A DNA stretch of 64,000 nt from Chitinophaga pinensis. GTDB taxonomy: Bacteria > Bacteroidota > Bacteroidia > Chitinophagales > Chitinophagaceae. This document shows, one piece after another, positions 36,746 to 45,704 of the stretch. Where the stretch lies: contig CAMDVD010000008.1 in NCBI GenBank assembly GCA_945878115.1, positions 1 through 64,000 of the forward strand. The letters are read 5' to 3'. Every line of letters begins with the position of its first letter. Position 1 is the first letter of the stretch. The notes below the pieces were generated by a model. It had not been told where the DNA came from and did no database searches. It saw only the letters and a program-made list of their open reading frames with translations. The translations under genes were made by a program, and so were the position numbers.

Positions 36746-38173
36746 ATGAGAAAAGAAATAGCAGAAATAATAAAAGGGACAGAGGTAGATTATACAACCA
36801 CCGTGAAGGGTTGGGTACGCACGTTCAGAAACAATCAATTTATTGCGTTGAATGACGGAAGTACGAATCATAATTTACAAGTGGTGGTGGCATTGAATTT
36901 CTTGGATGATGCAACACTGAAGCGTATTACGACCAGTGCTTGTATTAGTGCAACAGGTAAAATTGTAGCTTCACAAGGTAAAGGACAAAGTGTAGAACTT
37001 ATTGCGGAAAGCATAGAAATATTAGGTGACAGTGATGCAGAACAATATCCATTGCAACCTAAAAAGCACAGTTTAGATTTCTTACGTGAAATTGCGCATT
37101 TGCGTTTTAGAACCAATACTTTTGGATCGGTTTTTCGTTTACGTAATGCCTTGACCTTTGCCATACATCAATTTTTTCAGGAGCGAAATTTCTTGAATAT
37201 CCATTCGCCAATTATCTCTGCAAGTGATGCAGAAGGTGCTGGAGAAATGTTTCATGTTACTAATTTTGATTTGGAAAAATTGCCTCTAACCGAAAGTGGA
37301 GAAATAGATTATACACAAGATTTTTTTGGACGTAGTGCAAACCTTACGGTTAGCGGACAACTAGAAGCAGAATTAGCAGCCATGGCATTCACCAAAGTAT
37401 ACACATTTGGTCCTACCTTTCGAGCAGAAAATTCAAACACAACACGCCACCTTGCTGAGTTTTGGATGATAGAACCGGAAGTGGCTTTTAATGAATTGAA
37501 AGACAATGCGGATCTTGCAGAAGCCATGTTGAAATACGTGATTAAATATGCGATGGATAAACATCCTGACGATATCACATTTTTGGATGCTCGACTTGCG
37601 GAAGAAGAAAAGCAAAAGCCAACCGCAGACAGAGCTGAGTTTGGATTGATAGAGAAATTAAATTTTCTATTGGAAAATAATTTTGAGCGAATTACCTATA
37701 CCGAAGCCATACAAATATTGTTGGATTCGCCAGCTTACAAGAAAAATAAATTTAAGTATGATGTAAGTTGGGGTATCGATATGCAAAGTGAACACGAACG
37801 ATATTTGGTGGAAAAACATTTTAAAAAACCGGTCATCGTAACGGATTATCCAAAGGATATAAAGGCGTTTTATATGCGTCAAAATGAAGATGGAAAAACA
37901 GTTGCCGCGATGGATATTTTAGCACCAGGTATTGGTGAAATTATTGGCGGTTCGCAAAGAGAAGAACGATTGGATAAACTAGAACAGCGCATGGTAGAAA
38001 TGAATATTCCTACTAAGGAAATGTTTTGGTATTTAGATACTCGTCGCTTCGGAACGTGTAAACATGCGGGTTTCGGACTAGGCTTTGAGCGATTGGTACA
38101 ATTCGTAACTGGTATGGGCAATATTCGAGACGTGATTCCTTTTCCAAGAACACCGAAGAATTGTGAGTTTTAG
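36746..38173 (+). CDS. asnS: Asparaginyl-tRNA synthetase
   Basis: AsnS charges tRNA-Asn. The 475 residues have an OB-fold anticodon domain (1-110: [20 protein letters not shown]) and a class II catalytic core with motif 1 ([14 protein letters not shown]), motif 2 region with [21 protein letters not shown] and motif 3 ([10 protein letters not shown], near the end). The sequence ends [14 protein letters not shown] as usual for AsnS, not AspS. ATG 36746 is chosen since any farther start would cross the promoter box. Confidence 0.96.
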   Translation: MRKEIAEIIKGTEVDYTTTVKGWVRTFRNNQFIALNDGSTNHNLQVVVALNFLDDATLKRITTSACISATGKIVASQGKGQSVELIAESIEILGDSDAEQYPLQPKKHSLDFLREIAHLRFRTNTFGSVFRLRNALTFAIHQFFQERNFLNIHSPIISASDAEGAGEMFHVTNFDLEKLPLTESGEIDYTQDFFGRSANLTVSGQLEAELAAMAFTKVYTFGPTFRAENSNTTRHLAEFWMIEPEVAFNELKDNADLAEAMLKYVIKYAMDKHPDDITFLDARLAEEEKQKPTADRAEFGLIEKLNFLLENNFERITYTEAIQILLDSPAYKKNKFKYDVSWGIDMQSEHERYLVEKHFKKPVIVTDYPKDIKAFYMRQNEDGKTVAAMDILAPGIGEIIGGSQREERLDKLEQRMVEMNIPTKEMFWYLDTRRFGTCKHAGFGLGFERLVQFVTGMGNIRDVIPFPRTPKNCEF

Positions 38174-38188
38174 AGGATAATAAAAAGC

Positions 38189-38767
38189 CTATTTAAAAAA
38201 CGTCATTTTATAATCCACTTTTATTTTCCCCTTCGCAATATTATCCAATTTTGTTTTGAGTAATCTGCGTTTGAGTGGATTGATATGGTCTATAAAAAGC
38301 TTGCCTTCGATGTGATCATATTCATGTAAAATAATGCGAGCCGTAATACGATCAAAGGTTTGGGTATGGGTTACAAATTGTTCATCTTGGTAAGTAATTG
38401 TCACTTCTTCGGGGCGCATAATGTCTTCACGAACTTTGGGTATACTCAAACAGCCTTCATTGTATTTCCAATCGTTGCCAGCTAGTTCTTGGATTTGCGG
38501 ATTGATAAAAACCTGCTTAATGGGCTTTTCATCTTTAAAATCATTTTTATCTTCTTCATCCGCATTTTCTACAATTTGTAAACTGTCTACCAAAAATAAA
38601 CGAATGGTATGATTGATTTGTGGAGCCGCCAAACCTACGCCATTACTGTAATACAAGGTTTCCCACATATTGGCAATCAGTTCGCTAAGGTTGGGATAAT
38701 CTGCTGTAATTGGCGGACAAACTTTACGTAAATTAGGATGACCGTATGCAACAATAGGTAATATCAT
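38189..38767 (-). CDS. def: Peptide deformylase
   Basis: Def removes formyl from new N-termini. The 192 residues carry motif 1 GVGLAAPQI (43-51), motif 2 EGCLSIP with metal ligand Cys106, and motif 3 HEYDH with His148, Glu149 and His152. An acidic loop around 68-80 (NADEEDKNDFKDE) lengthens the protein slightly, as in other Bacteroidota. It is convergent with asnS (15-nt gap) and in the same direction as ruvX. Confidence 0.97.
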   Translation of the reverse strand: MILPIVAYGHPNLRKVCPPITADYPNLSELIANMWETLYYSNGVGLAAPQINHTIRLFLVDSLQIVENADEEDKNDFKDEKPIKQVFINPQIQELAGNDWKYNEGCLSIPKVREDIMRPEEVTITYQDEQFVTHTQTFDRITARIILHEYDHIEGKLFIDHINPLKRRLLKTKLDNIAKGKIKVDYKMTFFK

Positions 38768-38872
38768 GTGGCAAAAATGCGATTTTTTTTTTACTAAGTT
38801 TTATAGAATGGAAATTAAATTATTTAGTAGAAATCTTTCATAAATACTTTCTTTCATAACCTCATCCTTTAA

Positions 38873-38896
38873 TTCCTTCTCCAATTGGAGAAGGAA
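38873..38896. repeat. 24-nt perfect palindrome
   Basis: The sequence around CTCCAATTGGAG is self-complementary over 24 nt with no loop. It lies between ruvX and def, both leftward. CCTTCTCC...GGAGAAGG palindromes are common in Bacteroidota spacers. A terminator for ruvX or a REP-like element are possible. Confidence 0.6.
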
Positions 38897-38916
38897 AGGC
38901 TATTTAAGAGAGAGTT

Positions 38917-39330
38917 CTAGCGGTCCGTTGCCATATAGCTTTGTAGCAAAATGACCGCACTAATTTCATCTACCAATGCTTTGTTTTGCCTGTCCTTTTT
39001 TTTCAATCCACTATCAATCATCGTTTGAAAAGCCATTTTAGAAGTGAAGCGTTCATCAACGGTTTGGATGGGAATATTGGGAAATGTTTTTTGAAATAAA
39101 GGAATAAATTTTTCAACTAAAGGTGTGGCGTGCGTTGGATCGTTGCGTAAAGATTTGGGCATACCGATAATCACCAATTCAACCGCATTGTTGCTGCAAT
39201 AATTTTTTAAATAAGCAATCAATTCTTCTGTATTCACCGTGCACAAGCCATTGGCAATGATTTGCAATGGATCTGTAACCGCAAGTCCAGTTCTTTTTTT
39301 ACCGTAATCAATCGCAAGGATTCGTGGCAT
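38917..39330 (-). CDS. ruvX: YqgF/RuvX RNase H-like nuclease
   Basis: The 137-residue protein has the YqgF plan: RILAIDYGKKRTGLAVTDP (3-21) with catalytic Asp7, IIGMPKSLRND in the middle, and TVDERFTSKMAF with acidic Asp/Glu near residue 94, ending VDEISAVILLQSYM. The family is a Holliday-junction resolvase-like or pre-16S rRNA processing nuclease; in bacteria the rRNA role is favoured. It lies upstream of def in the same direction. Confidence 0.93.
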   Translation of the reverse strand: MPRILAIDYGKKRTGLAVTDPLQIIANGLCTVNTEELIAYLKNYCSNNAVELVIIGMPKSLRNDPTHATPLVEKFIPLFQKTFPNIPIQTVDERFTSKMAFQTMIDSGLKKKDRQNKALVDEISAVILLQSYMATDR

Positions 39331-39404
39331 GTAGGTTGAATAAATGGGTGATGAATATTGTGAAGTTAAAAATAGAAGTACGCATTAGGAAATGAAAATT
39401 TTTT

Positions 39405-39500
39405 GGGCGGCGAACACGTCCTGACGATAAATGTCAGGATCCGTTTTCGCTCAAAGCAGCGAAATCTGGACTTTCCACAATCTTTGCCGCAATGCCTCGA
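39405..39500 (-). repeat. Intergenic repeat element, copy 2 (inverted)
   Basis: On the minus strand it starts GAGGCATTGCGGCAAAGATT, passes TGTGGAAAGTCC and ends CGTGTTCGCCGCCC, like copy 1 at 33043. It has two perfect 7-bp hairpins: 39419-39425 with 39433-39439, and 39445-39451 with 39458-39464 (minus-strand loop GCTTTG). Its GC content is well above the surrounding DNA. Confidence 0.7.
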
Positions 39501-39539
39501 TCATTAAAAATTATTTTTTTCATTAGATTTTTGCTTGCG

Positions 39540-40430
39540 TTAAAAAAATAAACTGAGAATCACAAATACAGCAAATACAATACTTGCAATGCCATTGGTT
39601 GTTGCAAATGCTAGATTTACTTTACTAATATCATTTGGTTTTACCAAGGTATGTTGGTAGGTAAGCAAGCTTATAAATAGTATGGCACCAATCCAATAGA
39701 TAAAATTGGCAGTCGTCATCAACCCAATGGAGATAACAATAATGGCAGTTAAAATATGTAAGCCTATTGATACAATAAGTGCATTTTTTCGACCCAATAA
39801 AGCAGGGATAGATTTTAATTTATTTTCCTTATCAAAATATTCATCTTGTAACGCATACAATATATCAAACCCTGAAACCCACGTTAATACTACAACAGAG
39901 AACAAACATGGAATAATATGAAATACACCTGTTATGGCTAAATACGCACCAATGGGCGCAAGCGATAAACCAAGTCCCAATACCAAATGACAAAGTGCAG
40001 TGAAGCGTTTGGTATAGCTATAAAATAAAATCACAAACAAAGCCACAGGAGATAAATAGAAACAAATGGTATTGATAAAAAAAGTAGTGCCGATGAATAG
40101 TAGGCAATTGATGAGAATAAAGGCAAGTGCATTTTTTTTGGAAATGACACCAGCCGGAATTTCACGAATGGCTGTGCGCGGATTTAATTTATCGAATCGT
40201 TCATCAATATATCGGTTGAATGCCATGGCAGCACTTCGAGCAAATACCATACAAAGCACAACCAATATGAGCAAAATCCAGAGATTAAAATTCCAAATTC
40301 CAGAAAAATGTGTCGTGGAAAATAAGCCTAAAAAGAAGCCTATCAATGCAAAAGGCATTGCAAAAATGGTATGGCTGAATTTAATGAGAGAGAGGTAATT
40401 GGAAACTTTTGTTGTAAAATGCACCCACAA
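39540..40430 (-). CDS. UbiA family prenyltransferase
   Basis: This 296-residue polytopic membrane enzyme has eight to nine hydrophobic helices. The first Asp-rich motif is NRYIDERFDKLNPRT (about 73-87) and the second is DILYALQDEYFDKENKLKS (about 184-202), as in 4-hydroxybenzoate-type UbiA and the MqnP enzymes. It would attach an isoprenoid chain to an aromatic quinone precursor. In Bacteroidota, which use menaquinone, a MqnP-like role in the futalosine route is plausible; no other mqn or men gene is in the window to prove it. It diverges from dnaX. Confidence 0.85.
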   Translation of the reverse strand: MWVHFTTKVSNYLSLIKFSHTIFAMPFALIGFFLGLFSTTHFSGIWNFNLWILLILVVLCMVFARSAAMAFNRYIDERFDKLNPRTAIREIPAGVISKKNALAFILINCLLFIGTTFFINTICFYLSPVALFVILFYSYTKRFTALCHLVLGLGLSLAPIGAYLAITGVFHIIPCLFSVVVLTWVSGFDILYALQDEYFDKENKLKSIPALLGRKNALIVSIGLHILTAIIVISIGLMTTANFIYWIGAILFISLLTYQHTLVKPNDISKVNLAFATTNGIASIVFAVFVILSLFF

Positions 40431-40491
40431 AGATTGTACGAAATAATCAAATTATCAAATCAACGAATCATTATATAAATAGATATTGTAT

Positions 40492-40499
40492 TACATTTG
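40492..40499 (+). promoter_or_regulatory. -7 box TACATTTG of dnaX
   Basis: This perfect TAnnTTTG match ends 12 nt before ATG 40512. It excludes the upstream TTG at 40497 as the start codon, since that codon overlaps the box. Confidence 0.5.
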
Positions 40500-40511
40500 C
40501 CCTTCCCTTTT

Positions 40512-42292
40512 ATGGCAGAACAATACATCGTATCGGCACTTAAATATCGACCACAACATTTTAATACAGTGTTGGGGCAGTCGCATATTACGACTACCTT
40601 AAAAAATGCCATTAAAACAGAACAGTTAGCGCATTCCTTTTTGTTTTGCGGACCACGTGGAGTTGGTAAAACAACTTGTGCTCGTATTTTGGCAAAAACC
40701 ATCAATTGTACAAACCGTACCGAAGATGCAGAAGCCTGTGACGTATGTGCATCTTGTGTTTCGTTTAAGGAAAATACTTCGTTTAATGTACATGAATTGG
40801 ATGCGGCATCTAATAATTCGGTGGAGGATATTCGGGAGTTGATAGAGCAAGTACGATTTGTTCCGCAAGGTGGAGCCAAGTATAAAGTGTATATCATTGA
40901 TGAGGTACATATGTTGAGTTCTGCGGCTTTCAATGCTTTTCTAAAAACATTAGAAGAACCACCATCCTATGCTATTTTTATTTTAGCAACCACCGAAAAA
41001 CATAAAATACTACCGACCATTTTATCTCGTTGTCAAATATTTGATTTCAATAGAATTACCACAAAGGATACAGTGGATCATTTGGCAGAGATTTGTACTA
41101 TTGAGCATATCGAATTTGAGCGTGAAGCTTTGCATTTGATAGCGCAAAAAAGTGAAGGCTGTATGCGAGATGCCTTATCTATCATGGATAAAATATCGAG
41201 CTTTAGTAATCAACATCTTAGTTATGCTTCTACTGTAGAGCATTTGAATATTTTGGATTATGATTATTATTTGCGCATGACAGAGTCCTTGATGCTGATG
41301 GATATGAGTGGCGTGATGTTATTGTATGATGAAATTAATAGTAAAGGTTTTGAAGGCGATATGTTTATGCACGGCTTTATAGAACATCTCCGAAATTTGA
41401 TGATGTGTAAAGATATTCGTGTGGCTAAGTTATTGGATTTACCAGACAATATTAAATCGAAATATTACGTACAAGCCAATCAATTGAACCAAGCTTATAT
41501 TATCAATGCATTGTCCATTTTGAATCAATCAGAAATACAATATAAACAAGCAAGAAACAAGAGATTGCATGTAGAATTGGCTTTGATTAAATTGAATTAT
41601 TTGCCACAAGCCATACGCGTTTTAAGTGAAGAAGATGGCTCACTTTTAAAAAAAAAATCCTAACGGGTAAAACATTTCTGCTTAGAGCAGCATCCATTCA
41701 ACGAGTTCCTGCTATTGCATCTCCCCAAACACTGGAACCAGAAAAGGTAGTGCTAGAAAAAGTTTTACCAACAATTATATCTCCAGTAAATGTGGCGCCT
41801 CCACCTACCGCAGTTACCCCAACATCGGCTTCTCCGGCAACTTATGGCGTTACTTTAAGTTCATTAAAAAATTTAAAGAAGAATACCCGCGATAAGTTAC
41901 AAGCCGATGCAGAAAATAATAAATTAATAGAAATCAGCGCCATGAATTTGATACAAGCATGGCACGAAGTAGTAGAAAATATTGCATCGCACAAAATGTT
42001 GTATAAAAGTGCCATTTTGCAAAGTGAAGTAAAATTTGAAGGTCATGACATTACGATACACGCCAATTTGGTTGCCTTTGATTTTATTAAGTCAGAACGT
42101 TTGCAACTACTAAATTTTTTTAAAAAATATTATGGCAATGAAAACATCAATGTCTTATTTGCGGTATTACCAGAAAAGGAAAGTGGAGAAACAAAAGTGC
42201 TGAGCACAAGAGAGATATTTGAAAAAATGGCAACAAAAAATCCGAGTTTAAGGATGTTGAAGGATTCGTTGGGGTTGGATTTTGAATACTAG
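40512..42292 (+). CDS. dnaX: DNA polymerase III tau/gamma subunit, -1 frameshift gene
   Basis: The clamp-loader ATPase starts at ATG 40512 (MAEQYIVSALKYRP). It has the P-loop GPRGVGKTT, a four-Cys zinc module (about 64-79: CTNRTEDAEACDVCASC), DEVHMLS and the sensor LATTEKHKILPTILSRC. The zero frame stops at 41661-41663, giving a 383-residue gamma-like form. Just before the stop lies a run of ten A (41648-41657); in the -1 frame the sequence stays open from there to 42292 (ILTGKTFLL..., then LKNLKKNTRDKLQ and a DnaE/DnaB-contact-like C-terminal domain ending LGLDFEY). A -1 shift therefore gives a full tau of about 593 residues. E. coli and Thermus dnaX both make two forms in comparable ways. 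Confidence 0.85.
41648..41657 (+). promoter_or_regulatory. A10 slippage site in dnaX
   Basis: Ten A residues form TTA-AAA-AAA-AAA in the zero frame, ending 3 nt before the TAA at 41661. The run can serve an A_AAA_AAA ribosomal -1 shift or RNA polymerase slippage (one added A). A small 5-bp hairpin (CTGCT-TAG-AGCAG, 41678-41690) lies about 20 nt downstream, weak as a stimulator, which favours transcript slippage. Confidence 0.65.
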
Positions 42293-42328
42293 AAGTTAGT
42301 AAAAAGTAGAAAGTAAAAAGTAGTTAGT

Positions 42329-42537
42329 AGTTAGAATTGAGAAAGGCGTAAGTAAAAAGGCGTAAGTCGTAAGTCCAGCCCTGAAAGGGCGATACATGAA
42401 TAGCGAGGTGGCACCGCCCTTCGAAAATAGTAGTTAGTATTGAGTAGTTAGTATTGAGAAAGGGATAAGTAAAAAGTAGTAAGTCGTAAGTCCATTCCTG
42501 AAAGGGCGATATATGAATAGCGAGGTGGTATCGCCCT
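42329..42537. repeat. Tandem pair of a 92-nt repeat with hairpin ends
   Basis: Unit 1 (42329-42420) and unit 2 (42446-42537) agree at about 82 of 92 positions. Each holds GTAAGTCGTAAGTCCA, CCTGAAAGGGCGATA, ATGAATAGCGAGGTGG and GCCCT. In unit 2 the arms 42503-42511 and 42529-42537 pair perfectly over 9 bp; unit 1 pairs less well. Short AGTAGTTAG/AAGTAAAAAG words fill the rest of 42293-42446. The block separates convergent dnaX and the DUF502 gene. Confidence 0.75.
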
Positions 42538-42571
42538 GGCAAAAAGTAATCTGGTTTTGGAATTTGGGATT

Positions 42572-43183
42572 TTAATTTTTGTGATTTTCAGCTTTGTGAT
42601 TCTGCTCCAAATGTGCTTCAATCAGATCATAGCCAGCAGCACCGCCGCTTACAGCCATTTTCATTGCATCGGATGGATTGATATCTAAGGCTTGTACATT
42701 GTCTTTGCCGACAATAAATAAATAGCCACTTACCGCATAAGAGTGAGGCATGTAAACTGCAATTTTATCTATCAAACCCAATTGCGTTAAATCGTTTTGT
42801 GTGATGAATCCAATTTGAAATATTTCAGGGCTGCTTCTTACTTTTACAAGAACAGGTTTTGTAAATTTCTTTTTATCACCCATAAAACTTTCTACCACTT
42901 CCTTAACGGACGAATAAATAAATTTTAGAAAAGGAGTTCGTTCAAGAATACTATCAAAAAATCCAATTAAAAATTTCCAAAGTAAGAAGGTACTACCTAG
43001 CCATCCTAGAATGACTAATGATCCAATGACAATAATAAATCCAATGCCTCGTGGGACATCTGGAATTTTGGTATCAATAAAATCAAAGATAGAATAGGCA
43101 GCCCACACCGTAACAGCTAGGGGAGAAATGATGATAATACCTTGGAAGAAATAACGTAATAATAGACTCGCTGCTTTTCGCAT
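42572..43183 (-). CDS. DUF502 family membrane protein
   Basis: This 203-residue protein has two transmembrane segments (about 10-32 and 47-72) joined by a short loop (FDFIDTKIPDVPRGIGF), then a soluble domain with ERTPFLKFIYSSVKEVVESF, the DUF502 signature, and VAVYMPHSYAVSGYLFIV-like strands. DUF502 members are conserved inner-membrane proteins; a plant relative (LIKE COV) affects trafficking, but bacterial function is unknown. It is monocistronic, divergent from pheS. Confidence 0.88.
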   Translation of the reverse strand: MRKAASLLLRYFFQGIIIISPLAVTVWAAYSIFDFIDTKIPDVPRGIGFIIVIGSLVILGWLGSTFLLWKFLIGFFDSILERTPFLKFIYSSVKEVVESFMGDKKKFTKPVLVKVRSSPEIFQIGFITQNDLTQLGLIDKIAVYMPHSYAVSGYLFIVGKDNVQALDINPSDAMKMAVSGGAAGYDLIEAHLEQNHKAENHKN

Positions 43184-43302
43184 GGGGCAAAGATAACGGG
43201 CTAATTTGATTATTTAATCAATCAAAGTAAGAGAAAATTATTGTTGTATAAACCTCTTTCAAATCTCTAATTTACTTTCTTACAAATCTCCTTTCTAGTT
43301 TC

Positions 43303-43310
43303 TATCTTTG
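43303..43310 (+). promoter_or_regulatory. -7 box TATCTTTG of pheS
   Basis: This perfect TAnnTTTG match ends only 4 nt before ATG 43315. The pheS mRNA should be leaderless or nearly so. Confidence 0.6.
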
Positions 43311-43314
43311 CCCG

Positions 43315-44358
43315 ATGCAAGATTTAGTCGAAAAAATAGAATCCTTAAAAAAGGAAATTAAGGAAGCAAAATTATCCTCCTCGGAAGAAATCGAAAAATA
43401 TAGAATTCGTTTTTTAGGAACCAAAGGCTTGGTGAAAGAATTGATGGGTGAAATGAAGCATGTGTCTTCAGATTTGAAAAAAGAATTTGGCGCGAGACTC
43501 AATGAATTTAAAGTTTTTGCAGAACAAAAATATGAAGAGCATAAATCGGAAAGTAGTCATAAAACTAGTCATGTAAAACCAAAAGAGGATGATACATTGC
43601 CTGGTATTCCGAATGAAACAGGCGCCCGTCACCCGATTCAAATTACCATGAATAAAATGATTTCTATTTTTGCGAATATAGGTTTTACGGTAGCTGAAGG
43701 TCCTGAAATAGAAGACGAATGGCATAATTTCAATGCATTAAATTTACCAGAAGATCATCCTGCGCGCGACATGCAGGATACATTTTATATAGCCAAACCT
43801 GAGCAATCTGATAAAGAATGGTTGCTTCGTACACATACGAGTAGTGTGCAAGTGCGTGTGATGAAGGAAGGCAAATTACCAATTCGTCAAATTTTTCCAG
43901 GTCGTGTGTATCGCAATGAAACCATATCTGCAAGGGCGCATTGCTTTTTCCATCAAGTAGAAGGTCTCTATATAGATGAAAAAGTTTCCTTTGCCGATTT
44001 AAAACAAACACTTTATTATTTCGTAAAAGAAATGTTTGGAGATGCAGTGAAAGTAAGATTCCGACCTTCTTATTTTCCGTTTACAGAACCAAGTGCTGAA
44101 ATGGATGTGAGTTGTTTTATTTGTGATAGCAAAGGTTGTAATGTATGCAAACATACAGGCTGGGTAGAAATATTGGGTTGTGGTATGGTACATCCAAATG
44201 TATTAACCAACTGTGGTATTGATGCCGAAAAATATACGGGCTTTGCTTGGGGCATGGGCGTAGAGCGAACTACAATGATGCAATATGGCATTAAAGATAT
44301 TCGTGTATTGTCGGAAAATGATGTTCGTTTTTTGGCACAATTTAAAGGCGTAGTTTAG
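43315..44358 (+). CDS. pheS: Phenylalanyl-tRNA synthetase alpha subunit
   Basis: PheS forms the catalytic half of the alpha2beta2 PheRS. The 347 residues have an N-terminal coiled coil for tRNA binding (1-85, with RIRFLGTKGLVKELM), then the class II core: HPIQITMNKM, FTVAEGPEIEDEWHNFNALN (about 122-141), LRTHTSSVQVRVM, FPGRVYRNE (about 198) for motif 2, RPSYFPFTEPSAEMDVSC and motif 3 AWGMGVERTTMMQYGI. pheT is not adjacent. The SDR gene follows after 7 nt and is probably co-transcribed. Confidence 0.97.
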   Translation: MQDLVEKIESLKKEIKEAKLSSSEEIEKYRIRFLGTKGLVKELMGEMKHVSSDLKKEFGARLNEFKVFAEQKYEEHKSESSHKTSHVKPKEDDTLPGIPNETGARHPIQITMNKMISIFANIGFTVAEGPEIEDEWHNFNALNLPEDHPARDMQDTFYIAKPEQSDKEWLLRTHTSSVQVRVMKEGKLPIRQIFPGRVYRNETISARAHCFFHQVEGLYIDEKVSFADLKQTLYYFVKEMFGDAVKVRFRPSYFPFTEPSAEMDVSCFICDSKGCNVCKHTGWVEILGCGMVHPNVLTNCGIDAEKYTGFAWGMGVERTTMMQYGIKDIRVLSENDVRFLAQFKGVV

Positions 44359-44365
44359 CACAGGG

Positions 44366-45337
44366 ATGATACTTGTAACAGGCGCATCTGGATTAGTGGG
44401 TACACATTTGATACAACAGCTATCGGGCGCTGAAGTGCCTATACGAGCTTTATATCATACGCAAATTCCGTTATTGTTTCGGGAAACAAAGGTGCATAAT
44501 ATAGAGTGGAAGCAAGTAGATATTTTAGATTTCTCTCAATTAGAGCAAGCATTTGAAGGTATTACACAGGTATATCATTGCGCAGCCATGGTGAGTTATG
44601 ACCCTCGTGAAAAAGAGCAGATGATGCAGATAAATGTAGAAGGAACGGCAAATGTGGTGAATATAAGTTTGGCAATGGGCATTCAGAAATTGCTTTATGT
44701 TAGCTCTATTGCAACACTAGGAAAAGAAACGAACAAGGCATGGATTACAGAAAAAGCAGATTGGGTAGAAGGCAATGAAAATTCCAATTATGCTATTAGT
44801 AAATACCAAGCGGAAATGGAAGTGTGGAGAGGAATAGCAGAAGGATTACCTGCGATTATTATTCATCCATCCATTATTTTGGGTGAAGGCAATTGGGAAA
44901 AAAGCAGTAGTCATTTGTTTAAAATAGTATATGATGAATTTAGTTTTTATACACAAGGAAGTACAGCTTGGGTGGATGTGCAAGATGTGGTAAAAGCCAT
45001 GATAGTCTTAATGCATAGCGATATTCAAGCCGAAAATTTTATAGTGAGTGGAGGCAATCATACGTATTTGGAAGTGTTTACTTGGATGGCAAATGCAATG
45101 CAAAAAAAGCCGCCGTTTCGTAAGGCAAATCATTGGATGACAGAATGTGTTTGGCGACTTTCTTATTTAAAAAGTATCCTAACTGGAAGCAAAGCAAGTA
45201 TTACCAAAGAAACTGCCAGGGCTGCACAACAATTCCATTATTTCGACAATAGTAAATTGTTGAAAGCATTGCCTGGCTTTAGTTATACGCCAATTGAAGA
45301 AACTATTATAAGAGTTGGGAGGACGATCATGTTATAA
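44366..45337 (+). CDS. NAD-dependent epimerase/dehydratase (extended SDR)
   Basis: The 323-residue protein starts with the nucleotide-binding GASGLVGTHLIQQL (6-19), has the catalytic YAISKYQAEM (Tyr and Lys of YxxxK, about 145-154) after an SSIATLGKE strand, and IIHPSIILGEGNW near 172. It is of the extended short-chain dehydrogenase type that acts on nucleotide sugars or sterol/flavonoid-like substrates; the substrate is not predictable. It lies 7 nt after pheS. Confidence 0.9.
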   Translation: MILVTGASGLVGTHLIQQLSGAEVPIRALYHTQIPLLFRETKVHNIEWKQVDILDFSQLEQAFEGITQVYHCAAMVSYDPREKEQMMQINVEGTANVVNISLAMGIQKLLYVSSIATLGKETNKAWITEKADWVEGNENSNYAISKYQAEMEVWRGIAEGLPAIIIHPSIILGEGNWEKSSSHLFKIVYDEFSFYTQGSTAWVDVQDVVKAMIVLMHSDIQAENFIVSGGNHTYLEVFTWMANAMQKKPPFRKANHWMTECVWRLSYLKSILTGSKASITKETARAAQQFHYFDNSKLLKALPGFSYTPIEETIIRVGRTIML

Positions 45338-45467
45338 TAATTTATTGATGTTATAAGACATAAGATGTATAGAATAGTAAGCTAGCACTAATGCCCTTGA
45401 GATGAAAATTTTTGTACAAGAATAATTGAATACATATTATATTTGAAAATTGGAAAATCATCATAAA

Positions 45468-45704
45468 ATGACATCAGGTGTTAATATAGCAGATTACTAC
45501 TTTGGTTTTTTTAAGAATTTAAGACATGATAGTAAATTGGATTTAATAACCAAACTGTCTGAATCACTTAAGACCACTGAGAATATGAATGAAGTTTCAT
45601 TGCAATCGTTATTTGGATCTTTTAAGTCGGAACAAAGTGCAGATGACATAATAAATGAAATTCGAAATTCTAGAAATAGTAACCGGGAAATCGAAGAACT
45701 TTGA
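45468..45704 (+). CDS. Probable antitoxin of the VapC-like pair
   Basis: ATG 45468 gives 78 residues, acidic and Ser/Asn-rich, with a helix SKLDLITKLSESLK (about 21-34) and a C-terminal half with LQSLFGSFKSEQSADDIINEIRNSRN. An upstream in-frame TTG at 45450 is less likely. The TGA overlaps the toxin's TTG start by 4 nt. Family not identified; position and composition point to an antitoxin. The C-terminal helix would bind the toxin. Confidence 0.75.
   Translation: MTSGVNIADYYFGFFKNLRHDSKLDLITKLSESLKTTENMNEVSLQSLFGSFKSEQSADDIINEIRNSRNSNREIEEL

Noticed and set aside
40460-40933. 157-codon frame antisense to dnaX
   Set aside because: It lies opposite the highly conserved ATPase core of dnaX and shows Ser/Cys-rich shadow composition.
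42329-42537. CRISPR array
   Set aside because: Only two units, each 92 nt with internal hairpins, no short spacers and no cas genes.
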